A stretch of DNA of 64,000 nucleotides from Pseudomonas serboccidentalis (lineage in GTDB: Bacteria; Pseudomonadota; Gammaproteobacteria; Pseudomonadales; Pseudomonadaceae), in the NCBI RefSeq assembly GCF_028830055.1, contig NZ_CP101655.1, positions 5,341,583 through 5,405,582 of the forward strand, given 5' to 3'. The translations under genes were made by a program, and so were the position numbers. The notes below the pieces were generated by a model. That model worked only from the letters and a program-made list of their open reading frames with translations, was not told the origin of the DNA and searched no databases. Every line of letters starts with the position of its first letter. Position 1 is the stretch's first letter. Shown here in pieces: positions 37,290-45,999 of this stretch.

Positions 37290-38591
37290 TTACAACACCG
37301 AAAAGTTGTAACTCACAATCAACCGGGTCTCATCCACATCCCGCGCAAACTTTTCATAGTTGGTGCGGTAAGTCGCATTGCGCAGACGCAGGCTCACATC
37401 CTTGAATGTGCCCGTCTGGATCACGTACTTCAGCTCGCTGTCGCGTTCCCACTCTTTGCCTTCCTGATCGCTGCCCGGGACCTTGATGTGGTCACCGTTC
37501 ACATAACGGGTCAGGAAGCTCAGGCCGTTGATGCCGATGGCCTTGAAGTCATAGTCGTAACGCAGCTGCCAGGAACGCTCCTGCGCCGCCGCGAAGTCGT
37601 TGACCTGCACGTAGTTGACCAGATACGGATTGCTGCCATCGAGGTACGGCATCGAGTTGTCGCCGTTCATACGCTGCCAGCCGGCGCTGAAAGTGTGGCC
37701 GCTGATGCCGTACGAGAGCATGCCGCTCAACGCGCGGTTGTCGATGGAACCGGCACGCTGCGCGCCGCTGTCGGCACTCTTGATCACGCGCAGATCAGCC
37801 TTCAACACGCCGTCGCCCAACGGCTGATTGCCCAGCAAACCGATGAAGTGCTGGCGGTAGATGTCTTCCAGTTCCGCGTAGTGATACTGCGCGGTCAGGC
37901 GATCGTTGATCTTGTAGTCGAAGCCGTACATGTCGAAATGATCGGCGGTGGTGTTACAGGCGTAGCGCTTGTTCTTGCAGTGCACGCGGATGTCTTGCGA
38001 ATCGGTGGAATCGCGCGCGGTGTACTTGTCCAGACGCGCGGCCATGAAGGTCAGATCCTTGACCTCTTTGGAGGTCAGCATGGCACCGTTGAACATGGTC
38101 GGCAGCAGACGACCGTCGTTGTACTTGAGCAGCGGCAGATCCGGCAGCAGCGCACCGTACTTCAACACCGTGTCCGAGACCTTGACCTTGGCGGTCAGGC
38201 CCATTTTCGCGTACTGGCCCTTCGAGCCCCGCGGGTTCTCGCCACTGGACGGCAGCAAGCCGCTGTTGCTGCGATCAGGGCTGGAATCGAGCTGAAAACC
38301 GAGCATGCCCAGCGCATCGATACCGAAGCCGACCGTGCCCTCGGTGTAGCCCGATTGCAGATTGAGAATGAAGCCCTGCGCCGACTCTTCACGCTTGGAA
38401 GCGCCCTGGTCGTTGGAGGTGTGCCCATCACGGAAATCGCGGTTGAAATACACCGTGCGCGATTCGATTTTCGCCGTGGTGTCTTCGAGAAAACCGCTGG
38501 CTTGAACCTGTGCGGCAAAACCGGCGCACAGCACAACGGCTCCGAAGCCAAACGACTGGCGTGGGGTGATGAGGGGAAATGGGGGACGCAT
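37290..38591 (-). CDS. OprD-family outer-membrane porin
   Basis: 433 residues, 18-strand substrate-specific porin of the outer membrane. Signal peptide (FGAVVLCAGFAAQVQA), then the family-typical start SGFLEDTTAKIESRTVYFNRDFR and a C-terminal aromatic-rich strand ending LIVSYNFSVL. OprD relatives import amino acids, aromatic acids or small sugars; the substrate is not evident. Start at ATG 38591 because TTGGAG lies seven bases upstream; an ATG four codons earlier overlaps that site. Divergent from vgrG. Confidence 0.9.
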   Translation of the reverse strand: MRPPFPLITPRQSFGFGAVVLCAGFAAQVQASGFLEDTTAKIESRTVYFNRDFRDGHTSNDQGASKREESAQGFILNLQSGYTEGTVGFGIDALGMLGFQLDSSPDRSNSGLLPSSGENPRGSKGQYAKMGLTAKVKVSDTVLKYGALLPDLPLLKYNDGRLLPTMFNGAMLTSKEVKDLTFMAARLDKYTARDSTDSQDIRVHCKNKRYACNTTADHFDMYGFDYKINDRLTAQYHYAELEDIYRQHFIGLLGNQPLGDGVLKADLRVIKSADSGAQRAGSIDNRALSGMLSYGISGHTFSAGWQRMNGDNSMPYLDGSNPYLVNYVQVNDFAAAQERSWQLRYDYDFKAIGINGLSFLTRYVNGDHIKVPGSDQEGKEWERDSELKYVIQTGTFKDVSLRLRNATYRTNYEKFARDVDETRLIVSYNFSVL

Positions 38592-38965
38592 GAAAAACTC
38601 CAACAGTACAGCGTTTGCGCCGGGGCGCAGTTAGCCAGAAAAATAGCTCCCGTCCCGGGTCAAAAAGAGCCGGGAAGAAGTGGACACGCAGGGGTGAGTT
38701 GCAATGATGGCAGATGGCTTTTACGGGCTGAAGACGACTTTAGTCTGAAACTGACCGGCTATTCTTCTGCGCGGGACTGGCCCAATCCGCGTGACCGGCA
38801 CTCGTCCACGACGACGAAGTGCCCGGTTTCATTAGGCAAAACCACCGACCTAGGGGTTTGCCCTATACGCCGTTGACCCCGTCCCTACGGCATTTGCGCC
38901 TTGAACGAGGCGGTTTAATCCTCCATCATCCGTCACCTGCTTATTCAACGGACGGAATTCAAGGC
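38592..38965. other. Divergent intergenic region, oprD-type porin / vgrG
   Basis: 374 bases without a convincing gene. Contains the small inverted repeat CCCGG...CCGGG near 38656-38676 without a T-run. A frame open from 38819 into vgrG exists, but its sequence before 38966 shows no VgrG similarity. I see no clear promoter match. Confidence 0.4.
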
Positions 38966-41170
38966 ATGCTGGACGCCAACGCTACCCACATTACCCTTAC
39001 GCTCGAAGGCAGCTCCGCCGACCTGCAAGTGCTCAGTTTCACCGGTCGCGAAGCCCTCAACGAGCCTTTCCGTTTCGACCTCGAACTGGTCAGCGCCCGC
39101 CCCGACCTCAAACTCGAAGAGCTGCTGCACAAGCCCGGCGTACTGACCTTCGGCGCCACCGGCGAAGGCAAGATCCACGGCCTGGTGTACCGCATCGAGC
39201 AAGGCGATTCCGGCAAGACCCTGACCCGTTACAGCATCAGTCTGGTGCCGCAACTGGCCTATCTGCGGCACAACCATGACCAGCAGATTTTCCAGAACCT
39301 CACCGTGCCGAAGATCATCGCCCAGGTGCTGGAAGATCGCGGCATTCTGGCTGACGCCTACAGCTTCCAGCTTGGCGCCGAGTACCCGCAGCGCGATTAC
39401 TGCGTGCAGTACGACGAATCCGACCTGCACTTCATCCAGCGCCTGTGCGAAGAGGAAGGCATCCACTTCCACTTCCAGCACAGCAGCAGCGGCCACAAAC
39501 TGGTGTTCGGCGACGATCAGACGGTGTTCCGCAAACTCAAGGCCGTGAGCTACCAGCAAGACTCCGGCATGAGCGCCGACAAACCGGTGATCAAGCGTTT
39601 CAACCTGCGCCTGGAAACCCGCACCACCCGCGTCAGCCGCCGTGATTACGATTTCGAAAAACCAAAGATCCTGCCCGAGGGCGCGGCCAAATCCGAGTTC
39701 GCCCCGGACCTTGAGGACTACGATTACCCCGGCCGCTTCACCACCCGCGAGCGTGGCAAATTCCTCTCGACCCGCGCCCTTGAACGCCATCGCAGCGACT
39801 ACAAACTCGCCGAAGGCAAAGGTGACGAACCGACCCTGACCAGCGGCCACTTCCTGACCCTGGCCGAACACCCGCGCGCCGAATGGAACGACTTGTGGCT
39901 GCTGCTGGAAGTCTTCCACGAAGGCAAACAACCGCAGGTGCTCGGTGAAAACGTCACCAGCGACGTCACCGACAACAAAAGCGATTTCCACCAGGGCTAT
40001 CGCAACAGCTTCCTCGCCACCCCGTGGGACGCGCACTACCGCCCTGCCCTCGAACACCCGAAACCGAAAGTCCTCGGCAGCCAGACCGCTGTCGTCACTG
40101 GCCCGGCGGGTGAAGAAATCCACTGCGACCAATACGGCCGCATCAAAGTCCAGTTCCACTGGGACCGCGACGGCCAAAGCGACGACAAAACCACCTGCTG
40201 GCTGCGCGTCGCCAGCGGCTGGGCCGGCGCCGCCTACGGCGGCATCGCCATCCCGCGCATCGGCATGGAAGTGCTCGTCACCTTCCTCGAAGGCGACCCC
40301 GACCAGCCACTCGTCACCGGCTGCCTGTACCACAAGGAAAACGTCGTCCCCTACGACCTGCCGGCCAACAAGACCCGCAGCACCTTCAAGACCCTGAGCT
40401 CACCGGGCGGAAAGGGCTACAACGAGTTCCGCATCGAAGACAAAAAGGGCGTGGAGCAGATCTATATCCACGCGCAGCGGGATTGGGACGAGAACATCGA
40501 GCACGACCAGAAGATCCGCGTGGGGAATGAGCGGCATGACACCGTCGAAGCCAATACGCTGAGCGAGTTCAAGGTTGAAGAGCATCGGATTACGCATCTG
40601 GATCGAATCAGCGAGATGCGGGCGGATGATCACCTGACGGTGGGTGTGACGCAGCATGTGAAAGTGGGTACGGCGCAGTTTGTTGAGGCTGGCACCGAGA
40701 TTCACTATCACGCGGGTGACAAAGTGGTGGTTGAGGGTGGTATGGAGCTGACCGCCAAGGCTGGCGGGAGTTTTGTGAAGGTGGATGCGGGTGGGGTGAC
40801 CATCAGTGGGGCTGAGGTGAAGGTGAATACGGGTGGTGCGCCTGGGGTGGGGACGGGAATCGGGATTTTGGTACCCCTCATTCCCGTTGCCGCCGCCATA
40901 GGCACTGTTGGACAGCTACTGGAACGCAAATTCGTCCCCGAGAACACACCGCATGATTTGGACTTCCTTGTGACCAGCCAAGATACCGGGCTGCCGCTCA
41001 AGAACTTCCCTTATATGATCAAGACGTCCTCTGGCAAACAAATTGTCGGACGCACCGACGCAGATGGAAGAACTGCAAAGATTTCAAGTACGGAAGCGGA
41101 AACGGCCGTCATTGAAGTTTATGACGATATTCCGCCTATCAACCCGGGATGGGACGATTCAGATGTCTAA
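38966..41170 (+). CDS. vgrG: Type VI secretion spike protein VgrG with C-terminal extension
   Basis: 734 residues. gp27-like base (about 1-370; VLSFTGREALNEPFRFDLEL, ESDLHFIQRLCEEEGIHFHF), gp5 OB-fold (about 375-460; DQYGRIKVQFHWDRDG, CWLRVASGWAG, GIAIPRIGMEVLVTFLEGDP), then beta-helix repeats (about 500-625) and a C-terminal extension of about 100 residues (DFLVTSQDTGLPLKNFPYMI, GRTDADGRTAKI) that looks like the transthyretin-like adaptor found on effector-carrying VgrGs. Codon use changes abruptly over the last third, from C-rich to G- and then A/T-rich. No other type VI genes are present, so this is an orphan spike gene using a main cluster elsewhere. Stop overlaps the next gene by eight bases. 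Confidence 0.93.
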   Translation: MLDANATHITLTLEGSSADLQVLSFTGREALNEPFRFDLELVSARPDLKLEELLHKPGVLTFGATGEGKIHGLVYRIEQGDSGKTLTRYSISLVPQLAYLRHNHDQQIFQNLTVPKIIAQVLEDRGILADAYSFQLGAEYPQRDYCVQYDESDLHFIQRLCEEEGIHFHFQHSSSGHKLVFGDDQTVFRKLKAVSYQQDSGMSADKPVIKRFNLRLETRTTRVSRRDYDFEKPKILPEGAAKSEFAPDLEDYDYPGRFTTRERGKFLSTRALERHRSDYKLAEGKGDEPTLTSGHFLTLAEHPRAEWNDLWLLLEVFHEGKQPQVLGENVTSDVTDNKSDFHQGYRNSFLATPWDAHYRPALEHPKPKVLGSQTAVVTGPAGEEIHCDQYGRIKVQFHWDRDGQSDDKTTCWLRVASGWAGAAYGGIAIPRIGMEVLVTFLEGDPDQPLVTGCLYHKENVVPYDLPANKTRSTFKTLSSPGGKGYNEFRIEDKKGVEQIYIHAQRDWDENIEHDQKIRVGNERHDTVEANTLSEFKVEEHRITHLDRISEMRADDHLTVGVTQHVKVGTAQFVEAGTEIHYHAGDKVVVEGGMELTAKAGGSFVKVDAGGVTISGAEVKVNTGGAPGVGTGIGILVPLIPVAAAIGTVGQLLERKFVPENTPHDLDFLVTSQDTGLPLKNFPYMIKTSSGKQIVGRTDADGRTAKISSTEAETAVIEVYDDIPPINPGWDDSDV

Positions 41171-41726
41171 AAGCAAACCACTGGCGACGGCTAAAAAACC
41201 ACTCACACCAAAGGCAGACACCGCTCCTGCAAAAATCGCCGTGGACGATAATCAGCGTCTGAAAGAAATCAGAAAGCTGGTAGTAGCCCACAATCAATCC
41301 AAGATCGACACCAACACCATTATTTGCCAGATTTACATGGAGTCGCATTTTGATGCCAAGGCCGGTCTTAACAAGCATTCGGCGCGAGGCCTTATGCAGA
41401 TGCAAGAGCCGGCTGTAAAACAGGTTTATAAGTACCGAAAGAAAAAAGAACTCGGCCGCTCACCAAGCGACAAGCAGACAGACGAGGCCTTTGCTGCAGG
41501 CGCAGCCTTCTACGCCTCGCCATCCATATGGGACGAAGTTGAAAATATCAAGATAGGAACCGAGTACATGCAGTACTGGTTGGAAACTACTAGCTCAATC
41601 GAAGAGGCGTACAAAAAGTATCGAGGAAAAACCAACGGGGTTTACTACAAAAAAATAAGCGCGTGCGCAAAAAAACTGGCGGCGAATCCAGATTCAATGC
41701 AAATCTTGCGGGATACATTGAAATGA
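41163..41726 (+). CDS. Lysozyme/SLT-like candidate type VI effector
   Basis: 187 residues. Basic, disordered N-terminus (MSKSKPLATAKKPLTPKAD), then a transglycosylase-like fold: ICQIYMESHFDAKAG with candidate catalytic Glu60, and SARGLMQMQEPAVKQVY (73-89), the classic SLT motif pair. No signal peptide, as expected for a protein delivered by the spike. Starts inside the vgrG stop and ends inside the start of the next gene (ATGA), so vgrG, effector and immunity gene form one coupled unit. Predicted to cut peptidoglycan in the periplasm of target cells. AT-richer than the chromosome around it. Not one of the named effector families I can recognise. Confidence 0.8.
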   Translation: MSKSKPLATAKKPLTPKADTAPAKIAVDDNQRLKEIRKLVVAHNQSKIDTNTIICQIYMESHFDAKAGLNKHSARGLMQMQEPAVKQVYKYRKKKELGRSPSDKQTDEAFAAGAAFYASPSIWDEVENIKIGTEYMQYWLETTSSIEEAYKKYRGKTNGVYYKKISACAKKLAANPDSMQILRDTLK

Positions 41727-42256
41727 GTAAATTCTGGGTCGTTTTGATTGCCGCTCTTTTATGCCCACCCGTTCTGGCAGATTCGATGAAAACGTTAGTG
41801 GATTGTCCGCTTTCAGATGGAACAAGCGCGACCTTGCTTGCCAGCTCAAATGAAGATGGCCAGCAGCTATTCGTAAAAATGGGGGAGCACATCGAAACGG
41901 CGTTTACCGACATGCCGGATACCGACTTCGTCGGTGAGGTCGCCTTGGCAAAATGCGCAGGGGCTAGCCTGATTTATGCTCTTAACTACGGTTCTCCCTA
42001 CTTGAAGGGAGCCGTTATACGCAAGAACCCAACAACTGCGGTACTGGAGCGTATCGATTTCGCCGAAAAAGCCCTGCCAAGCCTGTTGTATCTGAATTCG
42101 CAACAAATGCGCCTGGTGATACCAAATGAAGGGTATGAAGATCCTTCGAAGTTCCTCGTCTACGAATACCTTGCAAAGAAAGGGCAACCTGAGGAGCCCA
42201 AGGGCGTCAATGCGGTTCCCGGTCGAAAAGGATTCGAGGTGATCAACCTGAAGTAA
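41723..42256 (+). CDS. Candidate periplasmic immunity protein for the SLT-like effector
   Basis: 177 residues with a clear Sec signal (FWVVLIAALLCPPVLA, cut before DS), placing it in the periplasm where the effector would act. Two cysteines (DCPLSDG and AKCAGAS) could form a disulfide. No recognised family. Its start overlaps the effector stop by four bases. Position, localisation and tight coupling make immunity the best reading; this is inference and untested. Confidence 0.7.
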   Translation: MSKFWVVLIAALLCPPVLADSMKTLVDCPLSDGTSATLLASSNEDGQQLFVKMGEHIETAFTDMPDTDFVGEVALAKCAGASLIYALNYGSPYLKGAVIRKNPTTAVLERIDFAEKALPSLLYLNSQQMRLVIPNEGYEDPSKFLVYEYLAKKGQPEEPKGVNAVPGRKGFEVINLK

Positions 42257-42476
42257 CGGATAGCCAAAGGCATCCATCCGTGCATGTATGGGCCCTGTAT
42301 CTCGAGAAATCATCCCTCTGCCTGACAGCCGGCGTTCAGCCAGGTTAACCATCGCTTAACGCCGCAGTCCAAGACTGTACTGAACCGCACGCCTTCAGCC
42401 CTTTTGGCTGACGCCCAGTGCGGCAGGTTCGGCCGAGTCTCGCCGAACGCTAGAACCGCCACACGGGAGTCCCCTC
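42257..42476. other. Intergenic region after the effector cassette
   Basis: 220 bases without a supported gene; base composition returns to that of the chromosome, marking the right edge of the AT-rich cassette. No integration site or repeat is visible. Confidence 0.4.
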
Positions 42477-42746
42477 ATGAACATTCGCCCTTTTCTGCTG
42501 ACCACCGCCCTCGCCTGCACCGCGTTCACCGGATTGGCTCAAGCCAACGACACCACCGCTACATCCAAAGCCGTGCCTTATCAGTACGGCATGCCGCTGC
42601 ATGTGGCGAAGGTGGTTTCGTTGACCGAGCCGCCCACCCTGGATTGCAAGGTGATCACTGCCGACATGAAGTACATCGACAACAACGGTAAACCCGCGGA
42701 AATCAGTTATCGGAAATTGTCTGACACCTGCAGCGAGCAGAACTGA
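42477..42746 (+). CDS. Small secreted DUF2790 protein
   Basis: 89 residues. Signal peptide (LLTTALACTAFTGLAQA) followed by a short periplasmic domain: YGMPLHVAKVVSLTEPP, CKVITADMKYIDNNGK, ISYRKLSDTC. Matches DUF2790, a Pseudomonas family of unknown function with two conserved cysteines. Stands alone. Confidence 0.78.
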   Translation: MNIRPFLLTTALACTAFTGLAQANDTTATSKAVPYQYGMPLHVAKVVSLTEPPTLDCKVITADMKYIDNNGKPAEISYRKLSDTCSEQN

Positions 42747-42836
42747 CAGAAGGCTCTGATTTGCGGCTTTGCGGTAGGCGCAGGAGGGTTCGCGGGTTAT
42801 GCTCGGGGCCCGTTCTCACTGCCGCAAGGACTCGCC

Positions 42837-43235
42837 ATGCAGTTGTCGTTTCGCACGTTGTCGATCATCACTTCTTCGTTGTGTTTTGTGTTGGCGCTGG
42901 CCTGGGGCTTTTTCCCGGACGTGTTGCTGGCGATCTGGAGCATTGAGTATTCGAGCGCTGCCGGGTTTGTTGCGCGGCGCAGTGCGGTGCTGTTTGCGGC
43001 GTTAGGGGTGATGTTCTGTCTGGTGCGCAATGCGCCGCCGTCGCTGGGTCGCAATGCCCTGAGCATCGGGTTTATCGTCGGTTGTTTTGGTTTGGCGGTG
43101 CTGGGTTTCGGCGAATGGCTCAACGGCCATGCCGGCCCCGGGATTCTGCTCGCGGTGCTGGTGGAGTTCGCGCTGGGCCTTGGCTTTGTGCAGGCCCGGC
43201 GCGTGACGGTCGAACTGGGTGAAACGGTGAGTTAA
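42837..43235 (+). CDS. Small integral membrane protein, unknown family
   Basis: 132 residues with four predicted membrane helices (ITSSLCFVLALAWGFFPDVL, RSAVLFAALGVMFCLV, LSIGFIVGCFGLAVLGF, GILLAVLVEFALGLGF). AAGGA precedes the ATG. It converges on the DUF1652 gene with a four-base overlap of the stop codons. I do not recognise the family with confidence. Confidence 0.72.
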   Translation: MQLSFRTLSIITSSLCFVLALAWGFFPDVLLAIWSIEYSSAAGFVARRSAVLFAALGVMFCLVRNAPPSLGRNALSIGFIVGCFGLAVLGFGEWLNGHAGPGILLAVLVEFALGLGFVQARRVTVELGETVS

Positions 43236-43501
43236 AGTGCTCTGGAGCGAGGACTGTAATGCTGTGGCGTGGTTTGTTGCGCCAGATCCGAGCGCAGGCC
43301 GGCAATCAGTTCATTGATTTCGCGACAGCCATTGAGATGGCTGGCATCGATACCGCTGACGTGCAGATCAACCTGATCAGTCTGGTGGTCGCCGAATACC
43401 TTGACGGTCATCGACAGATCTGGCGACAGCGTGCACTGGCAGCGTTTAGGCAGAAAACTGCTTTCAATGATATTGCGTAGTTCCAAGGCAGACAGAAACA
43501 T
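43232..43501 (-). CDS. DUF1652 family protein
   Basis: 89 residues, cytosolic, with the family pattern MFLSALELRNIIESSFLP, CQCTLSPDLSMTVKVFG and INELIAGLRSDL. DUF1652 is a Pseudomonas family of unknown function. Start at ATG 43501 with AAGGAGAGG upstream; the frame is open further back, but that part is low-complexity and lacks a ribosome site. Confidence 0.78.
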   Translation of the reverse strand: MFLSALELRNIIESSFLPKRCQCTLSPDLSMTVKVFGDHQTDQVDLHVSGIDASHLNGCREINELIAGLRSDLAQQTTPQHYSPRSRAL

Positions 43502-43871
43502 GGTGAACCTCTCCTTATTGATGAAACTGCCAATCAACTCTTCACGTTGACCGCTTTTGCTGCCCCTGCACGGGTGTGTCCCCGCTGACTCCCTGGTGCG
43601 GCAAACGGTTGTACTGCGAAATGCCCATTGGAGTGTAGGCGCCCGAACGCGGTGCGCTGCACCAAACAGACGCATAAAGCGTGCCTTTCATCGGGTCATT
43701 TCGACCCACGTCAAATCAAGCACTTGGCGCGGTGGCCAGTAGTTGGCCAGTTGCAAAATGCAAGATGGACCCGCTTGGGCACTGCAATTTGCAAGTCGAC
43801 GCCGGTTTGCATTCATCGCTGATGACAGTGAGAATGCCCGTTATCCACCCTACACCCGCCAGGAGGCTTCC
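43502..43871. other. Intergenic region before ecotin
   Basis: 370 bases without a supported gene. Contains small dyads TTGCAAAATGCAA (43752-43764) and TGCAATTTGCA (43786-43796) about 34 bases apart, which could be operator half-sites for ecotin or chance. Confidence 0.35.
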
Positions 43872-44357
43872 ATGGGTTCTTTACGCGTTCACGCGACAAT
43901 CGGTCTGCTCGTTGCCGGCCTCTCCACCCTCGCCCACGCGACCAAGCTCGAAGACGTCGCGCCGTATCCCAAGGCGGATAACGGCTTTGCCCGCCAGGTC
44001 ATCTACCTGCCCAAACAGGATCAGGAAGAGAATTACAAGGTTGAAGTCCTCGCCGGCAAAACCCTGGAAGTCGACTGTAATCGCCAGCGTCTGGGTGGCG
44101 CTCTGGAGGAGAAAAACCTTGAAGGCTGGGGCTACCCGTTCTACCGCCTGGAAAAAGTCATGGGCCCGATGAGCACTCTGATGGCCTGCCCGCCCGGCAC
44201 CCAGAAGAAGCGCGCCTTTGTCCCGGTCGTCGGTGACGGCTTCCTGTTGCGCTACAACAGCAAGTTGCCGCTGGTGATCTACGCCCCCAATGACGTCGAA
44301 GTGCGCTACCGCATCTGGTCGGCGTCGGACAAGGTCGGCACCGCCATCGCGGAATGA
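43872..44357 (+). CDS. eco: Ecotin, periplasmic serine-protease inhibitor
   Basis: 161 residues. Signal peptide ([14 protein letters not shown]), then the ecotin fold: [45 protein letters not shown], the inhibitory loop [10 protein letters not shown], and [15 protein letters not shown]. The P1 residue is Met in the loop, as in E. coli ecotin, and the two Cys of the conserved disulfide are present. Protects the cell from trypsin-, chymotrypsin- or elastase-like proteases, as from phagocytes or predators. Strong AGGAGG six bases before the ATG. Confidence 0.95.
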   Translation: MGSLRVHATIGLLVAGLSTLAHATKLEDVAPYPKADNGFARQVIYLPKQDQEENYKVEVLAGKTLEVDCNRQRLGGALEEKNLEGWGYPFYRLEKVMGPMSTLMACPPGTQKKRAFVPVVGDGFLLRYNSKLPLVIYAPNDVEVRYRIWSASDKVGTAIAE

Positions 44358-44378
44358 CCTGAACAGGGAGCGCCAAAC

Positions 44379-44684
44379 GTGATTACCTGCCATGTGCGAT
44401 ACGTGATCGATCCGTACCAACTGACCGAATTCGAGGCCTACGCCAAAGCCTGGCTAGGCATCGTCGAGCGGTTGGGCGGCACCCATCACGGCTATTTCCT
44501 GCCCTCCGAGGGCGCGAGCAACATTGCTTATTGCCTGTTCAGTTTTCCTTCGCTGGCCGATTACGAAAGCTACCGGCACATCGCGCTGACCGACCCGGAA
44601 AGCACGGCACTGGTGGAATCACTGATGCAGAAGAAATTCATCGTCAGCTACGAGCGCAGTTTCCTGCGCCCACTGCTGCCCTGA
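44379..44684 (+). CDS. NIPSNAP-family protein
   Basis: 101 residues, ferredoxin-like fold of the NIPSNAP family: MITCHVRYVIDPYQLTEFEAYAKAW at the N-terminus, GGTHHGYFLPSEG, FSFPSLADYESYR. Function unknown; family members are often found beside oxidoreductases. GTG start with AGGGAG eight bases upstream. Twenty-one bases after ecotin, so possibly co-transcribed; converges on the dehydratase gene. Confidence 0.78.
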   Translation: MITCHVRYVIDPYQLTEFEAYAKAWLGIVERLGGTHHGYFLPSEGASNIAYCLFSFPSLADYESYRHIALTDPESTALVESLMQKKFIVSYERSFLRPLLP

Positions 44685-44690
44685 ACGTTG

Positions 44691-45704
44691 TCACGCCGGG
44701 ACGCCGCACACTGCGGCGCGCTCGGCGACATGGCGCAGGCTGTCGAAATTGATGTTGGCACCCGAGTCGATCGCCACGAAGGTCTGCTCGCGAACACCGG
44801 TGCGAGCCACGTACTCTTTGATCCCGGCCACCGCCAGTGCGCCGGAAGGTTCGGTGATCGAGCGGGTATCGTCGTAGATGTTCTTGATCGCCGCACAGAG
44901 GTCGTCGTTGCTGACGGTGACCACTTCGTCCACACAAAACCGGCACACTTCAAAACCGTAAGCGCCGATTTGCGCCACCGCTACGCCATCGGCGAACGTC
45001 CCGACACTGGGCAACACCACTCGCGCATCCGCTTGCAGCGCCGCCTTCAGGCAAGCCGAATGCTCCGATTCGACACCGATGATCCGCACCTCCGGCCGCA
45101 GGTATTTGACGTAAGCGGCGATACCGGCAATCAGGCCGCCACCGCCCACCGGAACGAAGATCGCATCCAGCGAACCCTGATGCTGACGCAGGATTTCCAT
45201 GGCCACCGTTCCCTGGCCGGCGATCACGTCCGGGTCATCGAAAGGCGAGACAAAGGTGCATCCGGTTTGCTCAGCCAATTGCAGCGCATGGGCCAGGGCA
45301 AACGGAAAACTCTCGCCATGCAGCAGCGCCTCGGCGCCCCGACTTCGCACCCCAAGCACCTTGAGCTCGGGTGTGGTCGAGGGCATGACGATGGTCGCGG
45401 TGATCCCCAGTTCCCGCGCCGCCAGTGCCACGCCCTGGGCATGATTGCCCGCCGAGGCGGTGATCACCCCGCGTGCTTTTTGCGCATCGCTCAATTGAAC
45501 CAGCTTGTTGTAAGCGCCACGGATCTTGAAGGAGAACGTCGGTTGCAGGTCTTCGCGCTTGAGCAGGATCCGGTTGCCCAGCGCCTCGGACAGCGCCGGC
45601 GCCGCCTGCAACGGCGTACGCACGGCAATGTCGTAGACCGGCGCGGCCAGGATCTTTTTCACGTACTGCTCAAGCAGGGCTTGCTGGTCGGGGCTGTATT
45701 TCAT
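44691..45704 (-). CDS. Threonine dehydratase, catalytic domain only
   Basis: PLP enzyme converting threonine to 2-oxobutanoate and ammonia, 337 residues. Seen: PLP lysine in TFSFKIRGAYNKL, ASAGNHAQGVAL, the glycine loop VPVGGGGLIAG, and EPSGALAVAG. The C-terminal ACT regulatory domains of biosynthetic IlvA (about 510 residues) are absent, so isoleucine should not inhibit it directly; this is closer to the catabolic form. Start at ATG 45704 has GGAG seven bases before; an ATG two codons upstream sits too near that site. Upstream on the same strand lie a REPIN and a structure that looks like an Ile-responsive attenuator, which hints at a role in isoleucine synthesis. Confidence 0.85.
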   Translation of the reverse strand: MKYSPDQQALLEQYVKKILAAPVYDIAVRTPLQAAPALSEALGNRILLKREDLQPTFSFKIRGAYNKLVQLSDAQKARGVITASAGNHAQGVALAARELGITATIVMPSTTPELKVLGVRSRGAEALLHGESFPFALAHALQLAEQTGCTFVSPFDDPDVIAGQGTVAMEILRQHQGSLDAIFVPVGGGGLIAGIAAYVKYLRPEVRIIGVESEHSACLKAALQADARVVLPSVGTFADGVAVAQIGAYGFEVCRFCVDEVVTVSNDDLCAAIKNIYDDTRSITEPSGALAVAGIKEYVARTGVREQTFVAIDSGANINFDSLRHVAERAAVCGVPA

Positions 45705-45724
45705 CGTCATCTCCGGTCGATCTG

Positions 45725-45818
45725 TGTAGGAGCTGCCGAAGGCTGCGATCTTTTGACTTTGTTTTGCTCAAATCAAAAAGCAAGATCAAAAGATCGCAGC
45801 CTTCGGCAGCTCCTACAG
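45725..45818. repeat. REPIN, family A, between attenuator and dehydratase gene
   Basis: GTAGGAGCTGCCGAAGGC and its complement with the ATCTTTTGA tails. It falls in the presumed 5' leader of the dehydratase mRNA, 20 bases before the start codon. Confidence 0.93.
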
Positions 45819-45850
45819 CGGGCCATCGTTGTTAAAACCCCGGAGACAGA

Positions 45851-45878
45851 AAGTAAAAACCCGCCTCTAGGGCGGGTT
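45851..45878 (-). terminator. Terminator of the candidate attenuator
   Basis: On the minus strand: perfect stem AACCCGCC / GGCGGGTT with a five-base loop followed by TTTACTT. It sits 18 bases after the stop of the small leader frame. No larger minus-strand gene ends nearby that it could serve (the next, corA-like, ends at 46521). Confidence 0.75.
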
Positions 45879-45896
45879 GGGTGCTGCAGTCGTGAG

Positions 45897-45962
45897 CTAG
45901 CCCGCCAAATGAGGAATGGCGGTAATAATGCTTGGCTGGCAGCGCAATACGGTGGAAGTCAT
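45897..45962 (-). CDS. Candidate leader peptide with isoleucine codons
   Basis: A 21-codon frame too short for normal gene finding: MTSTVLRCQPSIITAIPHLA then Gly and a TAG stop. Three Ile codons lie within five positions of the end (IITAI). The RNA carries a hairpin TGGCGG / CCGCCA overlapping the last codons; its GGCGGG arm can instead pair with CCCGCC of the terminator, the usual anti-terminator switch. A sigma-70 promoter lies directly upstream, leaving almost no 5' untranslated part, and no ribosome site is visible, so translation would be leaderless. Alternatively the stretch encodes a small RNA of about 110 bases. Confidence 0.45.
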   Translation of the reverse strand: MTSTVLRCQPSIITAIPHLAG

Positions 45963-45969
45963 GGGCCTG

Positions 45970-45999
45970 AAATTAGCCCGACGGCGGTGGGCGCGTCAA
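45970..45999 (-). promoter_or_regulatory. Sigma-70 promoter for the leader/attenuator
   Basis: Minus strand: TTGACG, 18-base spacer, TAATTT. Transcription would start near 45963. Confidence 0.5.

Noticed and set aside
37242..38876. A 544-codon open frame antisense to the porin gene
   Set aside because: No domain or ribosome site, and it starts inside a REPIN; the OprD porin with signal peptide is the real gene.
38819..38965. A 49-residue N-terminal extension of VgrG
   Set aside because: It has no VgrG-like sequence and no ribosome site; the ATG at 38966 follows AAGG and begins the conserved domain.
41043..41162. A 40-residue N-terminal extension of the effector inside vgrG
   Set aside because: It only reads vgrG in another frame; the ATG at 41163 overlaps the vgrG stop by eight bases, as expected for coupled genes.
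43770..43800. A sigma-54 promoter before ecotin (TTGGGCAC...TTTGCA)
   Set aside because: The GG to GC spacing is 11 or 12 bases instead of the required 10.
45897..45962. A T-box or tRNA-like element upstream of the dehydratase
   Set aside because: No specifier loop or T-box sequence, and T-boxes are essentially absent from Pseudomonas; leader attenuation or a small RNA fits better.
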